Source: Neostapfia colusana (taxonomy: Eukaryota; Streptophyta; Magnoliopsida; Poales; Poaceae). Taken from it: a stretch of DNA of 64,000 bases. A program made the translations under genes and the position numbers. Below are positions 31,907 to 44,151 of this stretch, in pieces. How positions within the stretch are numbered: the first letter of the stretch is position 1; every line of letters begins with the position of its first letter. The stretch is from NCBI GenBank assembly GCA_030760725.1, contig JASWHV010000002.1:62055900-62119899 (forward strand), read 5' to 3'. The notes under the pieces are model-generated. The model was not told the DNA's origin. It saw nothing but the letters and a program-made list of their open reading frames with translations, and made no database searches.

Positions 31907-34900
31907 TGTGACACCCTCATTTTTGGTTTCTGCATATATTCATGTTCATGAAGAGAAAACATTTTAAAATAAGTAGGAACAGAGAAAAATATCAAAAGAT
32001 AGCCAATAAGAGCCGAATCCAGTTCACCGAGAACGCCAAAGACAACTTCTGCGGCCCACTGGCCACGTGGCGTGTTTGGAGCTCATCCCTGCGAAGTGGG
32101 CAGAGGTCCGCCGCTAAACTGGCTACGTGGCAGGATCGGGGCTCATCTCCGCAAAAGGGGAGAGGTCCGACCCTGTGGGACACGTGTTGCCCAAGGAGCT
32201 AGCCTCTGCGGAAGAAGCAAAGGCATTTCCGCAGGACACATGTCACCTTCGGAGTTAGTCACCGTGAATATCAGAGGACCAGTCGCGCGGTATACGTGTT
32301 GATCTCAGAGCTCACCTTCGAGAGGTCCGGTTCTATTGGACACGTGTCGCCACCGGAGCTTATCTCTGGGAGGTCCGTCACTGTTGGACACATGTTAACC
32401 TCGGAGCTCGTCTCTGAGAAGAAAGGAAGTCTGGCGCTGGAGCCACCTCAGGAGAGAGGGAAGGTCCGGCACTAACACGTGGCGTACGCGAAGCTCACCT
32501 CTGAAGGAGAAAGGAGGTCTCGCTCGCTTGACACACGGCACAACCGGAGCTCGTCTCTGCGGAAAGGGAGAGACCAGGCCCCGGTGGACACGTGGAGCTT
32601 CCAGAGCTCATCACCACGGAGGTAACGAGTTCTGGAGCGGTTTTGGATTCTGTTCGCGTAGAAATATTGGTACGGAGAAGAAAATCGACCTGAATTCCAC
32701 AATGACACCGCACCAAATCAACTAAAGATAAGATGTTAGGATTCAACGACGATCTGAATAGGACTCTTATTCGGAATACAATCAGATTAGGACTCTTCTT
32801 CTCCCAATTACAAATAGAACCCAGAACCTCTGGCCGAAACCAGAAACTTCTTTTCCAACTCCTAAGCCGACGACTTAGAGCCCTACCCCCCAACTCACCG
32901 AGAAAGCCATCGCCAGAGTTCAGCGAGGAAAATCGCCAGAAGAGAGCCCAACAATCGGAGAAGGACCCAAGACCGAGAAGAACGTAAGGTAGGTCTCAAA
33001 TACCACCTTACAACATCGTTGTGTTTTCTTTGCATCTGTTCTTCGATTCCTTTTGAACAGAAGCTTTCTCATGGACAGATCACTAGTTGATCGGGTTGAT
33101 CTTAAGACAAGGTCATCGTCACGTCCGCATCTGATCCGAACACATCGTAAAACCATGCAAGCCATGCAAGAACACGTGCAAACCGATCTAATAAAACTGA
33201 TCATAGGATAGCATGCATATGCATCATCGCATCCAGTTCAAAGTTTGTGCATGATATTGATTGTCATGAATCTTGTATGTGCGTGATCCTGTATAGAAGG
33301 ACAAGCTCAGGGAGCTGTCTACGACGAGCTGCAATGACAAGGTTTCGAGATCCAAGAGCCACCAGAACCACAAGAACAAGGCAAGTGCAACTTGACCATA
33401 TTGATCCTATGTTTTGGGTAAAACTGCTTGGTTTTGTGAAAAGGTGTGTTTACTGAGTCAAACATGATGGGAAATCCTTTTATAGGAGTTTACTAGCTTT
33501 GGTTAAACCACCCTTGTCGCCTGGGAAGTCTATGAGTCGGGTATGGTTTTTACTTTTATGCTTCGCTGAGTCCATGAGATTGGGAAGCGAGTTAGATGTG
33601 TCTAGCTAACTGCACTCGTAATGACAATAAGAAACTGATGTTGTTAATGAACATGGATCGGAGGGAGATCTAGACAAGCCTGGGTTTGTGAATGAGGTAT
33701 CAAGAGATGGTGGTTACTTGCCGTAGATCTAAGGACCGGTTCATGCATGCACATGCCAGGATAGCTGAGTAATTAGGTAAGTTGCTAGAGTGTTATGGAC
33801 TGTGGAAGGCGTGGGGAATGGGAGTCGAGTGAGGACTGCCCTGGGAACTGCATGGCACAAGAGGGGGCCCGTGGGTGGGAGAATTGGAGATTCTAGCCTG
33901 CCGGTGAAACCTTAGTGAGTCCATACATCTAGTAACCCCTTTGTAAATGCTATTTTGTGATCTCTTGACCATACACCGATGGTTGTGTACTGGTATAATG
34001 GAGGTTCTGCAGTCGCTGACGGGTGATGGAATCACAAACTTGTGGGTAAAGAGGTGCAAACTCTGCAAAGTTCTTAAAACTATCATGATAGCCGAGCTTA
34101 CGGTCACGAGCGCCTGGCCAACTGCAATGATTAGTGGGGATGGTTATTGGGATGGTTATTGGTTATGGTTTTGGATGGTTTGGTTATGGTTTGGTTTTGG
34201 GACTGTTGAGTCCGGGTGATAAGATGGGTTGCATGACCGTTCAGTCATGGCAATGAGGTTGGTCTCGGTGGGAGACAAAGTTGTTTATGAGACGAAATGG
34301 TAGCGAAAACAAGATGGTATTCGTGAGATGGTAGCGAATACGAGGAGGTATTCGTGAGAATAAGGTTGATTGATGACTGGTTGTGACCTGGAAAGGTAAT
34401 GAACATAATGGAGGTATGATTGGTATTTTAAATACGTGTTGGGATTACATTCACTTAAAGATGAGTCGCTGTTTTACCATGGTTTGATAAATAACTTTAC
34501 TTTCTGCAAATGAGCCTTTTTATACCTACCTTGTTATGAGCTTCATATCATATTTTCCCGCACATGCTGAGTACATCATTGTACTCAAACTAGCATTATC
34601 ATTTCATCATCAGCAGCAGGAGAAGATTACTATGAAGAACAAACAGAGCATTAGGCGTGTGATCTGTTCTCAACCTTGCCTTTGGGGATGGAATAGAGAT
34701 GGAGCCATTGCTGCTTAGATTTGCTTCCACATTAGAATAAAGATTTCCGCTGCATAGAAATAAAGACTTCCGCTGTGAGCATGAGTCCAAGACTCATGAG
34801 CTATTGTTATAAACTCTGTTATTCGTGGTTATCTATATTATGAATTCAGTTTGTGGAACATATGTGTATGTGTGATGAACATCCTGGGCACACATATGCA

Positions 34901-34945
34901 TTAGTTCTCGGTTCCGTGGTTTTCCACAGAATTGAGGGCGTCACA
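31907..34945 (+). repeat. A2 3' LTR (3039 bp)
   Basis: It pairs with 1832-4902 and is followed by CAAAT. It lacks about 37 bp near 33760 that the 5' copy has. Its TATA box reads TACAAATAG (32809-32817) and its poly(A) hexamer reads TATAAA near 34807 instead of AATAAA, so both transcription signals look damaged. Confidence 0.95.
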
Positions 34946-34950
34946 CAAAT

Positions 34951-37371
34951 GCACCCGCATACTTCATGTACCTTATGAACAAGGTTTTCATGGAGTATCT
35001 GGATAAGTTCATCGTAGTTTTTATCGACGACATTATGGTGTATTAAAAAAGTGAGGAGGAGCATGAAGAACATTTGAGATTGACCTTGCAGAAAATGCGC
35101 GAGCATCAATTGTATGCCAAGCTTAACAAGTGTCAATTTTGGCGAAAGGAGATATCGTTCCTAGGCCACATTATCTCCAAGGAAGGAGTATTGGTTGAAC
35201 CTAGAAAAGTGGGAGATGTTCTGAAGTGGAACCAACCGCAAAACGTGAGGGATATTCGGAGTTTTCTTGGGATGGCTGGATACCACCGACGTTTCATCAA
35301 GGACTTCTCTAAGATAGCAAAACCTATGACGGAGTTGCTAACGAAGGCAAAAGCGTTCCAGTGGACATCAGCGTGCAAAGAGAGCTTTGAGGAACTTATG
35401 AAAAGGCTAACCACAGCGCCGGTTTTGGTATTGCCGGACGTAAGCAAGAGCTTTGACATATATTGTGACGCATCCATACAAGGGCTCGGATGTGTGCTCA
35501 TGCAAGAAGGACAAGTTGTAGCCTATGCCTCACGATAATTAAAGAAGCACGAGCTTAATTATCCTACACATGACTTGGAGCTAGCAGCAGTAGTGCATGC
35601 ATTGAAGATTTGGAGACATTATATCCTTGGTCACCGATGTGAGATCTATACGGATCATAAAAGCCTCAAGTACATATTTACACAAACGGACTTGAATTTG
35701 AGGCAACGTCGATGGTTGCAACTCATCAAGGATTACGATGTTGGAATCAACTACCACCCTGGGAGGGCCAATGTAGTAGCCGATGCATTGAGCCGGAAGG
35801 GAGCATGTCTCCAACTCACGGTTCGGGAGCTACCACCCGAACTACGTAAGGAGTTTGAACGGTTACACCTCAGATTCTTGAACAACATGGAAGTGATGCA
35901 AATCCACTCTTCATTGGAGCAAGATATAAGAGATGGCCAAGCAACGGATGAGGAGATCTAGGAGATCAAGGAAAGGATCCGACAAGGAATAGAGAAGGAT
36001 TTCAAAGAAGATGAGAAGGGTACGCTTTGGCTAGGAAAAAGGATTTGTGTGCCTAACGTAAAGCACATCCGCGACATGATATTAAAAGAGGCACATGATT
36101 CACCTTATTCCATACATCCCGGAAGTACCAAAATGTACAAGGACTTGAAGACTTGTTATTGGTGGGATGGTATGAAAAGGGACATAGCTGAATATGTTGC
36201 CCTATGCGATACATGCCAACGGGTGAAGGCCGAACATCAAAGACCCGCTGGATTGTTGCAACCCTTGAAGGTACCCGAGTGGAAGTGGGAGGACATCAGT
36301 ATGGATTTCATCGTCGGATTGCCACGTACTCAGTCGGGTTATGACTCCATCTGGGTTATCATGGACCGATTGACGAAAACAGCCCATTTTATCCCTGTAA
36401 GGGCAAAGTACAACGTTGCACAATTAGCCGAGTTGTACATGGAGCAGATCGTGTGCCGTCATGGAGTCCCGAAGAGGATAGTCTCAGATCGGCGTTCTCA
36501 GTTTACCTCTAGATTTTGGAGGAAGCTGCAGAAAGCTATGGGTACACGACTGGATTTTAGCTCCGCCTATCACCCACAAACCGATGGACAAACCGAAAGG
36601 ACAAACCAAATTTTGGAGGACATGTTGAGAGCTTGCGCCTTGAAACATGAGCGTAGTTGGGATAGGAGTTTACCGTACGCCGAATTCTCTTATAAAAATC
36701 GCTATCAAGCTAGCTTGAAGATGTCGCCTTTCGAAGCATTGTATGGTAGACAGTGTAGAACACTGCTGGGTTGGAACGAAACCGGAGAGAACCAGGTGTT
36801 TGGACCCGAAGTATTGCAGGAAGCTGAAAAGCAAATCCAAACGATACGGAAGAACTTAAAGGCTGCTCAGTCACGACAGAAAAGCTATGAAGACAATAGG
36901 CGAAGGAAGTTGACTTTCGAAGTAGGAGACTTCGTATACATTAAGGTATCGCCTATCCGAGGCCAACGACGTTTTAACGTCAAAGGCAAGCTAGCACCTC
37001 GCTACATCGGACCATTTAAGGTTCTGGACAAGCAAGGAGAAGTAGCCTATCAACTAGGGCTCCCAACATATCTCTCGGACGTACATGATTTGTTTCATGT
37101 ATCCCAGCTCAAGAAGTGTTTGAGAGTACCAGAGGAGCAAGTACCAATGGAAGAGCTTGAACTTCAAGAGGACCTGACTTATGCGGAGCACCCTGTCCGA
37201 ATTTTGGACGTAAGGGAAAGGGTCACAAGGAACAAAGTGATCCAATGGTGCAAGGTACAATGGAGCCATCACACCGAAGCTGAAGCCACATGGGAGCGTG
37301 AAGAAGACATCAAGGCAGAATTCCCTCATCTATTCTCTACTAATGAATCTCGAGGGCGAGATTCAATTTAA
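34951..37371 (+). pseudogene. pol: A1 pol, right part: RT, RNase H, integrase, chromodomain
   Basis: The frame resumes at the codon after A2's target duplication. It encodes the FIDD box of RT (FIVVFIDDIMVY near 35010-35045), RNase H (DIYCDASIQGLGC near 35455), the integrase zinc domain (CDTCQRVK near 36208), catalytic core (MDFIVGLP near 36300, IVSDRRSQF near 36477, TDGQTERTNQ near 36582) and a chromodomain (KVQWSHHTEAEATWE near 37250). Stops interrupt it at 35044-35046, 35536-35538 and 35959-35961. From 35962 to the stop at 37369-37371 it is open, so integrase and chromodomain are intact though not expressible as a polyprotein. Confidence 0.93.
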
Positions 37372-37382
37372 GGGGGTAGATT

Positions 37383-37648
37383 TGTGACACCCTCATTTTT
37401 TTGTTTCTGCATGTATTCATGTTTCATGTAGAGAAAACATTTTTAAAGGAGTGGGAACAGAGAAAGAATAAAAAAGATAGCCAAAAAGAGCAAAATCCAG
37501 TTCACCAAGAGCACCGAAGACAACTCCCGAGGCCCGCTGGCCACGTGGCGCCTTCGGAGCTCATCTCCGCAAATTAGGAGAGTTCCACCGCTAAACCGAC
37601 TACATGGCAGGCTCGGGGCTCATCCCGGCAAAAGGGGGAGAGGTCCGA
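37383..37648 (+). repeat. A1 3' LTR, first part
   Basis: It starts TGTGACACCCTC after the polypurine tract and aligns with the first 260 bp or so of the A2 LTRs until GAGGTCCGA, where B2 begins. TCCGA (37644-37648) is the predicted target duplication. The rest of this LTR should lie beyond the window. Confidence 0.88.
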
Positions 37649-37689
37649 TGTGGCGGACAGGAATCCGCTCATCCAGGATCGCAGAGGGT

Positions 37690-37710
37690 GGTGCCGCGCG
37701 ATGCGACACC
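37690..37710 (-). other. LTR-end hairpin, B2
   Basis: In element orientation the stem is GGTGTCG/CGGCACC (one T-G pair) with a 7-nt loop. It is the homologue of the B1 and C2 hairpins. Confidence 0.6.
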
Positions 37711-37906
37711 CGACAGCACACGTCATAAGAACATAATATATTACATGGGAAAACAAACTGAACTGTACAAAAAGGTACAACTTCAGTTACAAACTAATAT
37801 TTTTCTTTACACAGCGGAAGTCTACTCTGTACAACTCACGCCCGCCTATCTAGCAAAAGTCGGTTGCTCAGCCCTAGGGCAACCAACACTGGCTGCACTC
37901 CTCAGC

Positions 37907-38004
37907 TCAGCGTGGCGTGTATGGCTCCCACTCAGCCGTGGTCCCGAACGTAGGATAACCCTCGCCGGTGGACTCGTACTCCGAGTCCGTGGGTGGCTCC
38001 TCAC
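37907..38004 (-). other. Terminal exon-like segment, B2 LTR
   Basis: In element orientation the frame carried from 39111-39031 reads an acidic stretch (EEPPTDSEYESTGEGYP) and ends AEWEPYTPR with TGA at 37907-37909. C1 and C2 end VEWESCTPxS and a stop at the same place. The base pair before the segment is TG instead of the expected AG, so the acceptor appears mutated. Confidence 0.45.
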
Positions 38005-39030
38005 CAGAAAAACACTTAAGCAGCAACCGTGAGCACGAAGGCTCAGCAAGGCTTAACCGACTCACCTAAACATGAAACTCTACATGAGGTGTACAATGAC
38101 ATAGGATAGTCATATTGCAACAAATGGACTCGCCTACCAGTTCATCCTTAGTTCAACTTTTAGCAACAAGTTAACAGTTCAGGAAGCTGAAATTTAGTAA
38201 GCAATATTTGGTGGCACACATGTAGCAATACAATATTATATCATATCAGCAGTATTGAATCACCCTATTTCATACATTAATCTACGTCATGACTCAATGA
38301 CCAAGTGGTACTCTTCATCGCGAGGGACGGCGAATCGACTCGATATAAACCTGCAGGGAAACCCAAAGAGCACGTCACGTACGCCCACCCGTGGAGCTGC
38401 ACAGCACGCTCACTCGATGTCGTACGGGACAACCTTTCACGCAACAGCCCAAACGTCGAACCGGTCGCACCGAAACGAGCAGGAGGTTCCCCACACGGAG
38501 CATCTCTCTATGCCCGTTGGCAGATTTCCACCTTGCTGCCCTCAGCCTACACCTATAAATCGGTGCGTTATGCCTCGACACCCGGAGGTTTAGGCTACAT
38601 TGGTTTATCGGGGCCCATATATCCGATATGCCTTCGGTACGTTCAAACTTGATCATCGTGGGCCGCACACGGATAGGTCCTCAATCGACACGGACAGGGC
38701 TGCGCACACAAGACCCCCTCTTGCTGCGCCCTAGCCCCTGCCTAGTCTCATTTTCATTACTAAAGTGATCTCACATCATTCAACCGAACTCGTGTGTCCC
38801 AAGCCTATCTCGCGAGTAGATTCCAACTACTCAACTTGTACCGAAGCCCAATGAATCTTTAAGCATAGCCTATCTACTCGAGGTCTTAGACACTACCCTC
38901 ACTCTTATGGAAAATTTCTGGTAATGCAAGTGGGGTTCCATCCATCCTATACCTAATGCCCATTCACACTTCATATGACACATGTAAACAAAGTAAAACT
39001 TATAAAAGGTTAATGCAAACCGGGGCTTGC

Positions 39031-39111
39031 CATGTTGCTGCTGGTCAGGAGTTAGTTCTTCGTCCGGAAGAAGGAAGTCCAGCACTTCCGGAGTCTCCTC
39101 GCCTTCAGCGA
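39031..39111 (-). other. Exon-like segment with GC donor, B2 LTR
   Basis: It follows ACGTGTAG and ends CATG|GCAAGC. The 81 nt are the same length as in C1 and C2 with no indel. The frame reads AEGEETPEVLDFLLPDEEL and on to QQQHG. Many differences from C are synonymous or swap acidic for acidic, as expected for a coding exon. Confidence 0.5.
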
Positions 39112-41816
39112 CTACACGTTAATAAAAATACTACATGTTAATGGATATGCACATGAGTTTAGGGTAATACTTCTGCTAACCAGTCTCTAACAACTGGAAC
39201 TCTGTTTAAGAATTTAAATATGAACTGGGTGTTGGTGGTTTGGCTTAGACTTAGTCACATGGTTAAATGCTAAGTGGTTTTCCCCCTTTTCCATATTAAT
39301 CCCTCAAGTGGTTAAATAGGACAGGGGTGATCCAGAGCTCCAATGGAGCTGAGAATTTTTGTGGGAGTTCCTTGTCACGAGAAAACTCTCTGGATCAAAA
39401 TTTAGCACCTGTCATTGAGGGGTTTGTTCAGAATAATTCTTTTAGCAAATAAGCAAAGCAGAATTAATTCTGAGGTAACAACCCTGTTCATACCCAACTT
39501 AGTGAACTGCAATTTCAATTATAGCTCATAGAGTTTGCATGAATTTTCCTAGCATTTTTTTGGAGCTAAGATTTGCCCAGAACTGAATTTCCATGTTTTG
39601 GAAATTCTCTGAAAATGTTTCTGTATTCAAATGAACACAGCACCTTCAAATTTGAATTGCTCTGACCAAATCAACTCCAAATGGTCTGAAACTTTTACAG
39701 GGGTTCACTAATGTCCTAAATAACATTCTGGCAAAATTTGGGGATTTTTGGATGAACCAAACTCCCTCTAAAATTCTTTTGCTGAAAAGCTTTAAAGAAT
39801 TTTCCAGAATCAACTATTAGGTTTCATATAAATTGGGTTGCATATTTGGACAGAGCTAGGCAAGATGAATCCAACCCAATTTGAATCACCAAATTTGGAG
39901 CTTCCTAGCAAAAGTTATGGGGTTCTAAAGTTTGAACTAAATCTCGAATTCTAAATAATCCGGAGAAAATTTTAAACTCTGACCGTGGGCCCGGCCCACA
40001 CGTGTCACCGCTGGAGCTGAGCCACACGGGGCTACAGACCCCATCCCGCGCAGTCACACTTTATCCTGGGGCCGCAGTAGATCTGGGTTTTAAACTTCCT
40101 GTCGCTGACACGTGGGGCCTGCGGGTCGTCTTCCTCCTCGCGTTCCCGCGCCCGCGCGCCGCCGGGCTCGCCGGAGACACGCTGATACTCGCCGCCCGGC
40201 CGACTCTCGAGCTCTTCCTCGCCGGTAGGGCCTAGTTTCGTGCGCTGAACACGATGGCACCGACTGCTCCGGCCGGCGGTGGCCCTAACCTAGCCGGCGA
40301 CGGTGCTGCGGCTCGGCAACCCTTCGGTCACGTCGCCCGGACAGTTTAGCCCGCCAAAACATCGGTGGATCAGCGCTATAGCACCGGTGGGTGCTAGGGA
40401 AGCTCGTCATAGTGGTGAAACCGCACGGAGAGGGCTCTATCCTAGGTCTCATCGTGAGCCCGAGCCTCCGTGCCTCAATTACCGTAACAAAACCTAGAAA
40501 TACCCGGCTTACGTGCGGTTTAAAGCCAGGGCCGTGAGGGGCTAACGAGCGTTGATGAGAGACGGTCCTGTGTGCCAGTTTTCATGACCTAAGAACAAAG
40601 GTGGCGAGTGAATTCGACGTTACCGTGCCGGAAGGTCCGTTCGTGCCCACCGGAGAACTTTCTCCAAATTCGAGCTCTATGGTCCAGGTCACGGTCTGAG
40701 CTTCGGATATGAGCACCACCGGTCCCTGACGCATCCGAGACCGTCCTTGCTCAGCTGTGAAAGGACCTCTGTTGGGCTGTCACCATGAGCCGAGTGGTGG
40801 CGGTTTCTCGGGCGTTGCTCGGAAACGTGGAGCTAGGGCTGGGGAAGGGCCAAACTCGACTGCTCTCGTGCCGAGGAGGTAGAGGACGAGTAGCTAGTGT
40901 GGTTTTGTGGCTAGGAGAGGCGCTGCTCGTGGTGGTTTGCCGGGTTCTCGATCGAATGAAAACGGAGGCGAGCGTAGCGTTCTCTGTTCGTGCGTAAAGG
41001 ACCCGAGCCTCGGTGGTTTCGTGCTGTGGGCGACCGACTGCGTTGGGGTTGATCGATCCGGGAGCAGCTCGCCATCTCGGGCAGGAGACCAGGAGGTGGC
41101 AGCACGAGGGGGTCCGGCGCCGGCATTCCCGTGCGCTGTCTCGGCCGAGAGAGGAAAAGATCAGTGGAAGACTTCTCTGTTAAGTCTACTGACAGGTGGG
41201 ACCTCCCCTCTAATTCTTTTTCCAAATTTTCTCAATTCTGTTGTGCCAAAATATCCTCAGCTACTCACAATTTAATGTGAGACTTAGTCACCAAGTCTTA
41301 GTTTGAATTTGAATCCTCAAATTTGAACTGTGTTTGGCTAAATTTGCTGCATGTTTAAACTGAAATTTAAATTCAGTTTTGAATTCTTGCAAATTTAGCT
41401 CTTGACAAGACGAACTCCAATGAGGATGAAAATTTGTAGGCTTACTCAGAAAAATGTGCTTAGTTTGAATATGAAGCTAACTTTTGAATTTGAGGGATGA
41501 AAGTTGCTGCAATTTGAATTTACATTCAAATTGGCCTCTTTTTCAAATACCTACAAAAGTGCCTCAAGAAGTGTTGAATTTACATGAAATTTGGCCTGAA
41601 CCTTCCCAAGACTTTTTAAGTTCTAGGGATGAGCTCAACCTCTCATGTTCATGTGTACAAATCCCCCTTTGTGAAAATGAAGGCTTTCCCCTCTAATCAC
41701 TCTTTTGATGGAGGTTACTTGCTCTTCACAATATTTCCTAAGATATCCACAATAAAAACTGTGGTGTTGTGAGGTGAAGAAAAGTTTTTGCAAGTCCCTT
41801 TTCTTGGGCTTTTACA

Positions 41817-41836
41817 TCCCTCCCCCCTTAAAAGAA
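41817..41836 (-). promoter_or_regulatory. B2 polypurine tract
   Basis: In element orientation TTTTAAGGGGGGAGGGA abuts the LTR start TGTAAAAG. Confidence 0.88.
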
Positions 41837-41882
41837 TCTTGTCCCTGGATTACAAAAGAAGAGATAGCGATGTAATGGGGAC

Positions 41883-44151
41883 TTACCCGCGTTGAGATGC
41901 CATGAACTCCTGGTAATTTGAGCGAAGAAATTCCTCGCTCTCCCACGTCGCTTCTTCGGCGGTGTGGTTGCTCCAGAGTATTTTGTAGAACCACAACGTT
42001 CTGCTACGCGTGGTTCTGGCTTTCTCATCAAGAATTTCCACCGGATACTCATCGTATGTTAAATCCGGTTTCAGCTCGCCGATGTCTTCAGTAGGAACAG
42101 CAGCTGTATGCTTTAAACATTTTCGCAGTTGCGAAACATGAAAAACATCATGGACACCAGCAAGGGATGCTGGTAACTCCAATCGATACGCCGCTGGTCC
42201 ACACTTCTCAGTGATGGCATAGGGTCCAATGAAACGAGGAGCGAGCTTCCCCTTGACGCCGAACCGGTGCACGCCCTTCATTGGAGATACACAGAGGTAC
42301 ACGTGTTCACCGACGTCAAAGTGCAACGGTCTACGCCTCTTATCAGCGTAGCTCTTCTGCCGGGATTGAGCGGCCTTCAAATTGGCTTGAATTGTCCAAA
42401 CGCGCTCTTCGGCGTCGTTCACCACATCAACCCCGAATGTGACCCTTTCATCGGACTTGCACCAGTTTAATGGGGTGCGGCATTTACGACCATAGAGAGC
42501 TTCGTAGGGTGCCATCTTGATACTCGCCTGATAGCCGTTGTTGTACGAGAATTCCGCCAATGGTAGGTGATCATCCCAGTTCCTACCATGGTGGATGGCA
42601 CATGCTCTCAACATGTCTTCTAATACTTGATTCACCCTCTCTGTCTGGCCATCTGTCTGAGGGTGGTAAACGGAGCTTCTAATCAGTTTAGTATCCAAAG
42701 CAGCATGTAACTGCTCCCAAAAGCAAGATACAAACAATGCACCTCGGTTCGAGACTATGGTCTTGGGTACACCATGCAGGCATAGAATCCTGGCAATATA
42801 TAACTCCGCATATCTATTGGCATGGAAATGTGTATGCACGGGGATGAAGTGAGCTGACTTGGTTAGTCGGTCAACGATCACCCAAATGGAATCATGTTTG
42901 TTGGATGTTAAGGGTAATCCCGCAATGAAATCCATGCTCACATCTTCCCTTTTCCATGCTGGAATTTTCAGGGGTTGCAGCAGCCCTGACTTCTTCATGT
43001 GACCAGCTTTCACTCGTCTACACGTATCACACTCGGATACGTACTTCGCTACCTCCCGTTTCATCCGTGTCCACCAAAATTTATTTTTCAAATCTTGGTA
43101 CATTTTGTTGCTGCCCGGATGAATGGAGTATTTAGACAAGTGGGCTTCATCGAGGATCTTCTTCCTCAGCTCCATATCCCAGGGTACGACTATGCGGTCA
43201 TTGAACCATAGCGTCCCCTCATCATCCTTCCGGAAACATTTGATCTCCCCGTTGTCTATCGGTCTCCACAGATGTGCCATGCCTTTATCAGTCTTCTGAG
43301 CTGCAATGATGTCCTCCCTAATAGTAGGGATGAGGGAAAGGATGTACAGCGATCCATAAGGAACCAAGTATAAACTCGGCTCTTCCTCCTCCACCGGTGT
43401 AATGGTGAGGTTATGGACATGTGATTTCCGACTCAACGCGTCGGCAACAACATTCGCCTTGCCGGGGTGGTAATGGATCTCAATTTCATAATCCTTGATC
43501 AGTTCTAACCACCTCCTTTGCCTCATGTTCAGCTCCTTCTGGGTGAAAATACATCTCAAGCTCTTGTGGTCGGTGTAGAGATGCACCAGATTCCCCAGGA
43601 GATAGTGCCTCCACATTTTTAGCGCCAACACCACTGCAGCAAGCTTAAGATCATGAGTCGGATAGTGCTGCTCATGATTTCGAAGTTGGCGTGAGCCATA
43701 TGCGACCACGCGTCCTTCCTGCATCAACACGGAGCCAAGCCCAATACCGGACGCGTCACAATACACGTCGAAGGGCTTTGTTGTATCCGGCTCAGCTAAG
43801 ACCGGGGCTGTTGTGAGATGCTTCACCAATGCTCGGAATGCTCCTTCACACGCCGTGTTCCAAGCATATTTCGTCCGCTTCTTCAGCAACTCTGTCATTG
43901 GCTTAGCGAGCTTGGAGAAACTTGGAATAAATCTCCGATAGTATCCCGCTAACCCAAGGAAGCTTCTGACTTCATGAACTGAAGTGGGAGCTTTCCATTT
44001 CAGCACTTGCTCTATTTTACTTGGGTCAACTGCAATGCCTTCCGCTTAGATGATATTTCCCAAGAATGGCACTTGGCTGATCCAAAACTCGCATTTACTG
44101 AACTTGGCGTAGAGCTTGTGGTTTCGCAATCATTGAAGAACGATCCGCAAG
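41883..44151 (-). pseudogene. pol: B2 pol: late RT, RNase H, integrase, chromodomain
   Basis: The frame is open from 44006 to the stop at 41883. It covers the RT thumb region (VRSFLGLAGYYRRFI), RNase H (DVYCDASGIGLGSVLMQ), integrase zinc domain (CDTCRRVKAGH), catalytic core and chromodomain (KILWSNHTAEEATWESE). The motif ISDRG of B1 is VSNRG here: the AAC codon (plus-strand GTT at 42747-42749) replaces the second catalytic Asp with Asn, which should inactivate integrase. Upstream, between 44007 and 44151, the frame continues as RT but has two stops (a TAA near 44047 and a TGA near 44132) before C1 cuts it. Confidence 0.92.

Larger units (their letters stand above)
1832..34945 (+). mobile_element. 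A2: full-length Tekay-type chromovirus nested in A1, itself interrupted by E
   Basis: A2 is complete: 5' LTR, primer-binding site, gag-pol, polypurine tract and 3' LTR. It is flanked by the 5-bp duplication CAAAT (1827-1831 and 34946-34950). Without the nested E (8871-30827) it is about 11.15 kb. LTR termini are short inverted repeats, TGTGACACCCTC and GAGGGCGTCACA. The two LTRs differ by scattered substitutions and small indels, so this is an older insertion. It sits in another copy of its own family. Confidence 0.95.
37649..41816 (-). repeat. B2 3' LTR (4168 bp)
   Basis: On the plus strand it runs TGTGGCGGACAGG to GGCTTTTACA. It has the terminal hairpin at 37690-37710, exon-like segments (38004-37907 and 39111-39031) and a GC-rich island (about 39985-41205) with the GACAGGTGGGACC motif at its upstream edge (about 41190-41203). 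The left end is set by comparison with the A2 LTR; 37651 is a possible alternative. Confidence 0.88.
37649..44151 (-). mobile_element. B2: Tekay-type chromovirus fragment, 3' half
   Basis: B2 lies on the minus strand: 3' LTR (37649-41816), polypurine tract and pol back to mid-RT, where C1 enters at 44152. Its gag, protease, RT N-terminus and 5' LTR are expected beyond C1/C2/D to the right of the window. The pol protein is close to that of B1 but the LTRs are clearly different, so it is a related family or subfamily. Confidence 0.92.
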
